19,853 nt of DNA, from positions 1 through 19,853 of the forward strand of contig NZ_JARWGJ010000222.1 in assembly GCF_040409695.1 (NCBI RefSeq). Reading direction: 5' to 3'. Source of the DNA: Longimonas sp040409695. Its GTDB lineage: Bacteria; Bacteroidota; Rhodothermia; Rhodothermales; Salinibacteraceae. Shown in pieces: positions 7,856-13,903 of this stretch. How positions within the stretch are numbered: position 1 is the first letter of the stretch; each line of letters opens with the position of its first letter. The position numbers and the translations under genes were made by a program. A model generated the notes under the pieces. The model was not told the origin of the DNA and made no database searches. It saw only the letters and a list, made by a program, of their open reading frames with translations.

Positions 7856-8890
7856 ATGCGCTGCGTACGTGTGCCGGTGCTGGCTGTATGTATCCTCGTC
7901 CTGCTTACGAGCACGGGCCCCACGCTGCTGGCACAAGATACAGCCGCGGGCGCGTTCTCACGCATCGGGGTGGATGCGCAGAGCATGGCGCTTGGCAACG
8001 CGCTTGGCGCCAGCCCCGAGGGCGACGTCGCCGCCCTCTACAACCCCGCGCTCGCCCACCAGGCCACCGGACAGTACTTTTCGCTCTCTGCCGCGCTCAT
8101 GACATTCGACCGTGAGCTGCAGATGGCCTCGTTCAACACGCCCCTCGGCCCCACTGCAGGCATCAGTGCGGGCGTGATGCGCGCCGGCGTAAGCAACATC
8201 GACGGACGCGACCGCGACGGGCGTCCCACCGAGACGCTCTCAACCGATGAGTACGCGCTGTTTCTTGCGTTTGGTAATCAGTTTTTAGAGCGCCTGGCCG
8301 CCGGCGCTACGCTAAAGCTCTACCTGGCCGATCTGGTCGACGAGGTGGGCACGGTGCAGAGCCTCGGCGTTGATCTCGGGATGGTCTATACCGTACGTGA
8401 GGGCACACGCCTGGGCCTGTCGGTGAGCGATCTACTGGCGTCGTACGAATGGGATACGGGCGGCACGGGCGGGCGCTCGGCCAGCGATGCCTTTCCGGTG
8501 CGCGTGCGCATCAGCGCGGCCCAAGAGCTGCACGGCGAACGCCTGCTGCTGCTGGCCGAGTACGAGGCGCGCTTCACCGACCGCGAGCAACGGCGGCGCA
8601 TCCCCCGCGAAGACGGGCTGCAGCCGGCCGAGCGATTTGACACGCAGGACTTCCGCATCCACGAATCGCTCGGACGCATCGGGGTGCGTTATCGTCTGGC
8701 GGATGTGCTCGACGTGCGCGCCGGCGCCGACCGCCTGGGAGCCGATGGTTTCGACGGGTGGAAACCGAGTGCTGGATTCGGCTTACACCAGTCGCTCGGC
8801 ACGATCGATCTGCGTATCGACTACGCGGCCGTCGTCGAGCCCTATGTGACGGACTTGATGAATGTGCTCAGTATCCGTATCTACTTGTAA
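7856..8890 (+). CDS. PorV/PorQ-family outer-membrane protein
   Basis: Using the ATG at 7856 the protein has 344 residues with a clean signal peptide (MRCVRVPVL through LLAQD). The mature start GAFSRIGVDAQSMALGNA, then S-P-E-G-D-V-A-A-L-Y-N-P-A, is the signature of PorV/PorQ and UPF0164-like FadL-fold barrels; in type IX secretion PorV shuttles substrates from the translocon to the attachment complex. The rest alternates short amphipathic strands and ends in LSIRIYL, a barrel-type C-terminus. An in-frame ATG at 7808 overlaps the previous stop by one base (TGATG) and would add 16 residues; 7856 is preferred for its C/T-rich leader and signal peptide. It may be a dedicated partner of the sorted protein just upstream rather than the general PorV. 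Confidence 0.82.
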   Translation: MRCVRVPVLAVCILVLLTSTGPTLLAQDTAAGAFSRIGVDAQSMALGNALGASPEGDVAALYNPALAHQATGQYFSLSAALMTFDRELQMASFNTPLGPTAGISAGVMRAGVSNIDGRDRDGRPTETLSTDEYALFLAFGNQFLERLAAGATLKLYLADLVDEVGTVQSLGVDLGMVYTVREGTRLGLSVSDLLASYEWDTGGTGGRSASDAFPVRVRISAAQELHGERLLLLAEYEARFTDREQRRRIPREDGLQPAERFDTQDFRIHESLGRIGVRYRLADVLDVRAGADRLGADGFDGWKPSAGFGLHQSLGTIDLRIDYAAVVEPYVTDLMNVLSIRIYL

Positions 8891-8923
8891 GGTGCATGTC
8901 GTTATACAACACGGGCCTGCTAC

Positions 8924-8956
8924 CCGGCTACAAACCGGCTACAAACCGACTATAAA
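8924..8956. repeat. Three tandem copies of an 11-bp unit
   Basis: CCGGCTACAAA occurs at 8924-8934 and 8935-8945 exactly, and at 8946-8956 as CCGACTATAAA (9 of 11). The array begins 34 bp after the PorV-like stop and about 150 bp before lemA. An 11-bp period places each copy on nearly the same DNA face, so cooperative protein binding is possible. No transcription factor can be named. Confidence 0.85.
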
Positions 8957-9028
8957 GCGCATCGCCTGATGAAAACGCACGCGCTGTGCTCAACCTGGAC
9001 CACCGATGGCCGTTTACAGGCGTGCTTT

Positions 9029-9056
9029 GCGCATACATAGATGCGCGTACATAGAC
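9029..9056. repeat. 14-bp tandem duplication upstream of lemA
   Basis: GCGCATACATAGAT (9029-9042) is followed at once by GCGCGTACATAGAC (9043-9056), 12 of 14 identical with two transitions. It lies about 50 bp before the lemA start and just upstream of a possible -7 element, a position suited to an activator or repressor site. Confidence 0.85.
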
Positions 9057-9074
9057 AGGTACCGCGCGCCCCTT

Positions 9075-9082
9075 TACCTTCG
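9075..9082 (+). promoter_or_regulatory. Possible Bacteroidota-type -7 element for lemA
   Basis: TACCTTCG matches seven of eight positions of the Bacteroidota -7 consensus TAnnTTTG and lies 22 bp before the ATG at 9104. No convincing -33 TTTG is present at the expected distance; instead the 14-bp tandem duplication occupies that region. The call is weak. Confidence 0.25.
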
Positions 9083-9103
9083 TTTTAACGCCCCCGATAC
9101 GCT

Positions 9104-9715
9104 ATGTCAACCATTCTGATCATCGTCGTTGTGCTGGCGATTCTTCTCATTCCCGTGGTGTTGATCGGGATGTACGCTGTAAGCCAGTACAACAAACTCG
9201 TTCGCCTTGACCAGCGCTACCAGAGCCTGTACTCCGATATCAACGTGCAGCTGCAGCGCCGGCACGACCTCATCCCCCAGCTGGTCAACACCGCCAAGGG
9301 CTACCTGAAGCACGAAGAGCGCATCTTCAAGTCGATCACCGATGCGCGCCGGCAGGCTGAGGACGCACGCCAGAAAGCGGAAGCCAACCCCGGCGACCCC
9401 GAAGCCATGAAGCAGCTGGCTGCAGCCGAAGAGCTGCTGAACAAGCAGATCAGCGGGCTTATGATTCAGGTAGAAGATACGCCTGAACTGAAAGCCAACG
9501 AAAACATGCTGAAGCTGCAGGAGCAGCTGGAGACCACAGAAAACAAAGTCGGGTTTGCCCGCCAGGCCTACAACGATGCCGTGCGCGCCTACAACACCGC
9601 CCGCGAGAGCTTCCCGACCGTCATTATCGCCAACATGTTCGACTACGGCGAAGCGGAGTACTTCGAAGTCGAGTCGCCCGAAGTGCGCCAGGCGCCCGAG
9701 GTATCGTTCGACTAA
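9104..9715 (+). CDS. lemA: LemA family protein
   Basis: A 203-residue membrane-anchored protein. A single hydrophobic segment (residues 4-25) is followed by the LemA core: Y-N-K-L-V-x-L-D-x-R at about 30-38, then V-Q-L-Q-R-R-H-D-L-I-P-Q-L-V-N-T-A-K-G-Y near 48-67, long charged helices, and the closing F-P-T-V-I-I-A-N-M-F with Y-F-E-V-E-S-P-E-V-R and PEVSF at the end. The usual Y in R-R-Y-D-L-I-P is H here. The function of LemA is poorly known; it is very often encoded next to an M48 peptidase, as here (121-bp gap). The start at 9104 follows CCCCCGATACGCT. The family call is secure. Confidence 0.93.
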   Translation: MSTILIIVVVLAILLIPVVLIGMYAVSQYNKLVRLDQRYQSLYSDINVQLQRRHDLIPQLVNTAKGYLKHEERIFKSITDARRQAEDARQKAEANPGDPEAMKQLAAAEELLNKQISGLMIQVEDTPELKANENMLKLQEQLETTENKVGFARQAYNDAVRAYNTARESFPTVIIANMFDYGEAEYFEVESPEVRQAPEVSFD

Positions 9716-9740
9716 GCGTGGCGTTTCCGCCCGCCGACCC

Positions 9741-9814
9741 GCCTGTAGATCTGCCTGTAGACCTGTGCAAAATGCATGTCTGCATGCGGATCACTGATGT
9801 GCGGATCACTGATG
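9741..9814. repeat. Cluster of three tandem duplications between lemA and the M48 gene
   Basis: Three different duplicated units lie almost end to end. GCCTGTAGATCT (9741-9752) is followed by GCCTGTAGACCT (9753-9764). TGCATGTC (9773-9780) is followed by TGCATGCG (9781-9788). TGCGGATCACTGATG is repeated perfectly at 9785-9799 and 9800-9814. Together they make up most of the 121-bp spacer. The last unit ends 22 bp before the M48 start codon. Confidence 0.9.
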
Positions 9815-9836
9815 TACAGAGTCCCCTCGTTCTCCT

Positions 9837-11816
9837 ATGAGAAACTTCTTTGAGCGCCAGGATGAGGCGCGGCGCAACACCAAGCGGCTCATCATCCTGT
9901 TTGTCGTAGCTGTAATTGGGTTGGTCATTGCGGGATATGGCGTGGCCATCCTTACACTGCTGTTTTTGGCTGAGGGAGGCGTTTCGCTCTGGAATCCGGG
10001 CTTGTTCTTCGTGATTGTGGTCGGCACGGCTCTCATTGTGGGAGGCGGTAGCCTGTTCAAGATCAGCCAGCTTAAACAGGGCGGGCATGTTGTAGCGGAG
10101 GCACTCGGCGGGCAGCCGCTCGGTGCGCATCCGTCAAACTACGACGAGCAACAGCTCCGCAATATCGTCGAAGAGATGGCGATTGCCTCGGGCGTGCCAG
10201 CGCCGCAGGTGTACATTCTTGAAGAGGAGGGCATCAACGCCTTCGCCGCCGGATACACGGTCGACGACGCTGTCATTGGCGTAACCCGGGGCTGCATGCA
10301 GGCGCTGAACCGTGCCGAGCTGCAGGGCGTGATTGCCCATGAGTATAGTCACATCCTGAACGGCGACATGCGCCTCAACATCCGCCTGATGGGCGTGCTG
10401 AACGGGATATTGCTCATCGCCATTCTGGGGCGCACCCTGCTTCGCGCTACCTTCTACAGCAGCATGGGCCGCCGCCGTAGCGACGATAATAAAAGCCAGC
10501 TCGTTATGATTGCAGCGGGCGTAGGGCTGCTGGTCGTTGGGAGCGTGGGACTGCTGTGCGGGCGCCTCATCAAGAGTGCGGTGTCGCGCCAGCGCGAGTT
10601 TCTTGCAGATGCCGCTGCCGTGCAGTTTACACGTAACCCGAAAGGCATTGGAGGGGCGCTCAAGAAGATTGCAGGATACGACGCTGGCTCGAAGATCGAG
10701 CATCCAAAAGCTGAAGAGTCGAGCCACCTCTTCTTCAGCGATGGCGTTGCCAGCAAGCTCTTCGGCGGAGGGGCCTTCGCGACGCACCCGCCGCTGGATG
10801 AGCGCATTCGCCGCATTGACTCCGAGTTTGACGCGGAGCGCGCGTCAGGCTCCTCCTCGCAAGACGCAGCGGGCCGTCGCGCATCGGGCGCCGCACAGGC
10901 GGCCGGGGCATCCGGGTTTGCCGCCGGCGCTGCCGCTGGAGCCGCCGCGGCACGTTCTGCGTCCAGCGGTTCGCCAAGCGCCGACGAGGTCGTTTCGCGC
11001 GCGGGCGAGCTTACGGCAGACGACATCGATTTCGGGGCCAAGCTGCGCAACGCGCTCCCCGACGACCTGCTCGACGCAGCGCACGATCCGCTCAGCGCAA
11101 CCGCCATAATCTATGCCCTGCTCCTCGACCCTGATGAAAAGTCAGACGGGCGCGCTGCACAGATGAAGGTGCTCCGCGAGCACGTATCCAAGGCCGAGCG
11201 CGAAGAAACCGAGCGGCTTCTGGACGATGTGCATGCGCTTCCGCACCGCCTGCGTCTTCCGATTGTAAACATCGCGGCGCCGGCGCTGCGCGAGCTAAGC
11301 AGCGACCAGCATGCGACCATCCATGATACCGTGCAAGCGCTGGTGCGGGCCGACGACCAGCTTACCGTGTTTGAGTATGCCCTCGAATCCATCATCCGGC
11401 ATCGCCTTGACCACATCGCGCACCCGGCCGACGAGCGTCCGCGCTTCAAGCAGTTCAGCCAGATCCAGGACGATGCGATCGCAGTGCTCTCGATGATCGC
11501 CCAGGCAGGCGCATCTAAGAATCGGGATGCCGCAACGGCCTTCCGTGCCGGACTTGGCGCGTTCGAAGCCGTGACCGACCCCAGTCAGTACCGCCGCGTA
11601 AGTGCGCGCCCGGAGCGCCTCGACGAAGCGCTTGACCGCCTGGCGCAGACCTACCCGGCTCTCAAAGAGCAGGTTATCGACGCCTGCGCTCGCTGCGTGC
11701 TGTCCGACGACACGGTCACCGACGCAGAAGCCGACCTGCTTATGGCCGTAGCGGAAGCGCTGGCCTGCCCCATCCCTCCCTTCGTTTTACAGTCTGACGC
11801 CATCTCGTCTTCATGA
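9837..11816 (+). CDS. M48 family (HtpX-like) membrane metallopeptidase with long C-terminal extension
   Basis: The 659-residue protein begins with two membrane helices (about 17-45 and 55-75), followed by an M48 zinc peptidase domain: A-F-A-A-G at 135-139, zinc motif HEYSH at 168-172, further helices near 183-203 and 221-242, the third zinc ligand E254 in REFLAD, and HPPLDERIRRID closing the domain. HtpX-type enzymes degrade damaged membrane proteins and are about 290 residues long. Here a Gly/Ala/Ser-rich linker leads into some 270 more residues of helical sequence, ending in D-D-T-V-T-D-A-E-A-D-L-L-M-A-V-A-E-A-L, reminiscent of TerB-like domains. The gene pairs with lemA upstream and overlaps the next gene by 4 bp (ATGA). 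The peptidase call is firm; the extension is unassigned. Confidence 0.92.
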   Translation: MRNFFERQDEARRNTKRLIILFVVAVIGLVIAGYGVAILTLLFLAEGGVSLWNPGLFFVIVVGTALIVGGGSLFKISQLKQGGHVVAEALGGQPLGAHPSNYDEQQLRNIVEEMAIASGVPAPQVYILEEEGINAFAAGYTVDDAVIGVTRGCMQALNRAELQGVIAHEYSHILNGDMRLNIRLMGVLNGILLIAILGRTLLRATFYSSMGRRRSDDNKSQLVMIAAGVGLLVVGSVGLLCGRLIKSAVSRQREFLADAAAVQFTRNPKGIGGALKKIAGYDAGSKIEHPKAEESSHLFFSDGVASKLFGGGAFATHPPLDERIRRIDSEFDAERASGSSSQDAAGRRASGAAQAAGASGFAAGAAAGAAAARSASSGSPSADEVVSRAGELTADDIDFGAKLRNALPDDLLDAAHDPLSATAIIYALLLDPDEKSDGRAAQMKVLREHVSKAEREETERLLDDVHALPHRLRLPIVNIAAPALRELSSDQHATIHDTVQALVRADDQLTVFEYALESIIRHRLDHIAHPADERPRFKQFSQIQDDAIAVLSMIAQAGASKNRDAATAFRAGLGAFEAVTDPSQYRRVSARPERLDEALDRLAQTYPALKEQVIDACARCVLSDDTVTDAEADLLMAVAEALACPIPPFVLQSDAISSS

Positions 11817-12781
11817 GTCACATGCCTGCGAGTCTGTTCGACCATCGTCTGGTGCGAGGGCTCCTCGCGAGATGTGGGGAAGCACGGGCGATGCGTACCG
11901 GGGTGCTCATCGCTGCGCTGGCTATGGTTCTTGGAGGCTGCGTTCCGGATGAGCCTACGGCTCCGCCACAGACCGACATCCACCTGAGCGAGTATGTCGT
12001 TTCGGGCGATAGCATTGCACTACGCATCCCGCTAAACCGCACCGAACGCACCGGATACGACAACCAGCCCCAGTTCACTCGCGACGGCACGGCGCTTCTC
12101 TACACCTCCGAGCGCGGCAGCTCAACCGACATCTACCGGATGTCGCTCAGCAACCATACCACACGGCCCATCACGGCTCTCCCAACGAGCGTCTACTCCC
12201 CTACGCCCCGCACCGATAGCACGTTTGTCGTCGTGCAGGTCGAAGACGACGGCGCGCAACGGCTGTGGGAGTTTCCACTCTCCAGGACAGCCCCCGTAAC
12301 TCCCGATGAGGGCGCGCTGCTTCTTCCCGAGGTAGAGCCCGTAGGCTACTTTGCCTGGGCCGATGCAGAGCAGCTGGCTCTGTTCGTGCTGGGCGCGCCC
12401 CATATCCTGCAGTGGGGCAATGTGCTAACAGGACGTGCCGACACCGTACGAGTTGATATCGGACGTTCGCTTGAGTCACGTCCGCAAGATGCAAGCGTCA
12501 GCGCGGTACAGCGCCACGAAAACGCGCCCGACTCCGTGCTCGTGGCGTATGGGCCCGACGAGGTGAGCGTGTACGCCCCCACACTACCCGGTGAGGGCGA
12601 CCACACCTGGACGCGCGAAGGCCACCTGCTTATGACGTCGGGCACGGCGCTCTATCAGTGGCACCCAAACGCCGGGTCGTGGCGCGAGGTGTACGACTGG
12701 GACCCTGCCACCCCGTCGCGCCTGGCCGCTTCGCCTACCGAAAACCGGCTGGCCGTTGTGGTGGCCCCGCCCGAGGAGTAA
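11813..12781 (+). CDS. Beta-propeller-like (PD40/TolB-type) lipoprotein
   Basis: An exported lipoprotein with the lipobox VLGGC. From 11813 the protein has 322 residues and the cysteine is residue 43; from the in-frame ATG at 11891 it has 296 residues and the cysteine is residue 17, a more ordinary signal length. I keep 11813 because it overlaps the M48 stop (ATGA) and follows the C/T-rich CCATCTCGTCTTC, but the choice is open. At about 84-120 lies a PD40-type blade, N-x-P-Q-F-T-R-D-G-T-A-L-L-Y-T-S-E-R-G-S then D-I-Y-R-M; weaker blades such as D-x-T-F-V-V-V-Q-V-E-D-D-G and R-L-A-A-S-P-T-E-N-R-L-A-V-V follow. No enzymatic residues are visible. Its coupling to the M48 gene suggests a shared envelope function. 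Confidence 0.78.
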   Translation: MSHMPASLFDHRLVRGLLARCGEARAMRTGVLIAALAMVLGGCVPDEPTAPPQTDIHLSEYVVSGDSIALRIPLNRTERTGYDNQPQFTRDGTALLYTSERGSSTDIYRMSLSNHTTRPITALPTSVYSPTPRTDSTFVVVQVEDDGAQRLWEFPLSRTAPVTPDEGALLLPEVEPVGYFAWADAEQLALFVLGAPHILQWGNVLTGRADTVRVDIGRSLESRPQDASVSAVQRHENAPDSVLVAYGPDEVSVYAPTLPGEGDHTWTREGHLLMTSGTALYQWHPNAGSWREVYDWDPATPSRLAASPTENRLAVVVAPPEE

Positions 12782-12820
12782 CCAGCGAACCCGCTCCGGT
12801 CATGTTCGGGCGTTGAGCGA

Positions 12821-13309
12821 TTACCATTCTTCGGGCGGAATGACGAGCGAGGCAGGGATACCCGCCGACAGCATCTGTCCGATAAGCCGTACCAGGCGCT
12901 GCTGCTCGGGCCACTGCAACTGCCTTGCTGCCTCCTCGATAGGCCACCAGGCAGCAGTGTCGTGCTCATTGTTGAGCGCCGGCGCGCCGCTGACCCGAGC
13001 GGCAAAAGCCGGAATTAAGTTGATGCGGTCGTGCCGCCACTCGTAGAAGCGATTGAGCGACGGAACGGCCCAGAAGCGTTCAGGCGTGAGCCCGGTCTCC
13101 TCATCGAGTTCGCGCAGCGCCGCCTGCCAGGCGGTCTCATCCGTCTCGATTTTACCGCCCACCATGCGCCACGTGCCAGCGTACGACACGTTCTGCGATC
13201 GGTGCAAAAGCAGCACCTCCGGAGCTGAGCTTTGCATCCGATAGGCGTACACATCCACGACCCGTGCGCACACCTCTACATGGGCTGCATGCAGTTCGCT
13301 ACCATTCAT
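12821..13309 (-). CDS. Nudix hydrolase
   Basis: A 162-residue cytoplasmic hydrolase for nucleoside diphosphates linked to another group. The full Nudix box G-x5-E-x7-R-E-U-x-E-E-x-G-U is present at residues 52-74 without deviation (G52, E58, R66, E67, E70, E71, G73, L74). The surrounding layout, with VLLLHRS before the box and F-Y-E-W-R-H-D-R-I-N-L after it, resembles NudB-type dihydroneopterin triphosphate or dATP pyrophosphatases, but the substrate cannot be fixed by eye. It converges on the lipoprotein gene (39-bp gap) and diverges from the metal cassette across a 115-bp spacer. The ATG start at 13309 is the first in frame after that spacer. Confidence 0.92.
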   Translation of the reverse strand: MNGSELHAAHVEVCARVVDVYAYRMQSSAPEVLLLHRSQNVSYAGTWRMVGGKIETDETAWQAALRELDEETGLTPERFWAVPSLNRFYEWRHDRINLIPAFAARVSGAPALNNEHDTAAWWPIEEAARQLQWPEQQRLVRLIGQMLSAGIPASLVIPPEEW

Positions 13310-13350
13310 ATGTTGACATAAATATGCGAGTACAAAGTAAATGTAGTACT
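13307..13350. promoter_or_regulatory. Candidate operator dyads in the divergent spacer
   Basis: The AT-rich spacer between the Nudix gene and the metal cassette holds two dyads: CATAT (13307-13311) with ATATG (13322-13326), and AGTAC (13329-13333) with GTACT (13346-13350). A TTGACA occurs at 13313-13318, but no good -10 follows at 16-18 bp. On the minus strand TTACTTTG (13340-13333) matches seven of eight positions of the Bacteroidota -7 consensus and could serve the Nudix gene. Binding by a Fur/Zur or DtxR-type metal regulator would suit the cassette, but no known box is recognisable. Confidence 0.25.
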
Positions 13351-13424
13351 GCCACGGAACAGAAGACGGTAGCGGTCATTGTGCAAGGTGCATCTGTCAA
13401 TAAGTACACACCAGTGCGTAGCAC

Positions 13425-13745
13425 ATGTACACATGGCGCCACATTGCGGCCCTTGTGCTTCTTACGACGTTCGTCGTAGGAGGCGTGTTGGTTCCTGCCG
13501 CCCATGCTGTGCATCATGCCAAAGATGATGCATCTGCGGCGCAAGAACAAACGTATGTGGCAGACGCACATCATGAAGCAGATGACTGCCAGCTCTGCGA
13601 TGCTGTCTTTCAATTCTCTGGCAGCGTTACGCTCGACGTGCCGGCACCTGTCGCAGTGCCTGCTCTGCACGCTGCACTAAACGGCACCGCCGTATACACC
13701 CACGGCGCCGATACGCTACACATCCGGGGGCCTCCCAACGCATAG
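13425..13745 (+). CDS. Small secreted His/CxxC protein, DUF2946-like
   Basis: A 106-residue exported protein with a signal peptide ending near residue 28 (LVPAAHA). The mature part begins with VHHAK, carries the putative metal site A-H-H-E-A-D-D-C-Q-L-C at 48-58, and ends with HIRGPPNA. The H-x(4)-C-x2-C arrangement and the terminal R-G-P-P are features I associate with DUF2946-type proteins, which often neighbour copper- or zinc-related genes and TonB-dependent receptors. The match is by pattern only. It is the first gene of a three-gene plus-strand set and lies 158 bp before the receptor. A role as a periplasmic metal-binding accessory is inference. Confidence 0.7.
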   Translation: MYTWRHIAALVLLTTFVVGGVLVPAAHAVHHAKDDASAAQEQTYVADAHHEADDCQLCDAVFQFSGSVTLDVPAPVAVPALHAALNGTAVYTHGADTLHIRGPPNA

Positions 13746-13903
13746 TCTTCCGCAGCCTGCACCGTACGTGCAGGTCACCCGCTTGTGTCTTTCTTCGTAG
13801 CAGGCAACCTGCATGCAAAGGAAAGGCATACCTGTGGTCTCACACAGTTCGTCCGGTGCCGGATGCAACTGTAGCTGTTGGTCTTCTGAAAGTGTAGTCG
13901 TTT
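13746..13903 (+). promoter_or_regulatory. Hairpin-rich leader before the TonB-dependent receptor
   Basis: This spacer contains four dyads in a row: CCTGCAC/GTGCAGG (13756-13762, 13768-13774; 7-bp stem, 5-base loop), GCAGG/CCTGC (13800-13804, 13808-13812), CTGTG/CACAG (13832-13836, 13843-13847) and TCCGG/CCGGA (13852-13856, 13859-13863). The left arm of the second can also pair with the left arm of the first, so alternative folds exist. It could be an attenuator or a structured 5' leader. No cobalamin, TPP or other riboswitch core that I know is recognisable. Confidence 0.4.

Noticed and set aside
13313..13341. Sigma70-like promoter starting with TTGACA for the metal cassette
   Set aside because: The -35 match is perfect, but nothing like TATAAT follows at 16-18 bp, and this phylum does not normally use that consensus.
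13746..13903. Cobalamin riboswitch before the TonB-dependent receptor
   Set aside because: No GCCACTG-type B12 box or other conserved core was found, and the spacer is short for that class.
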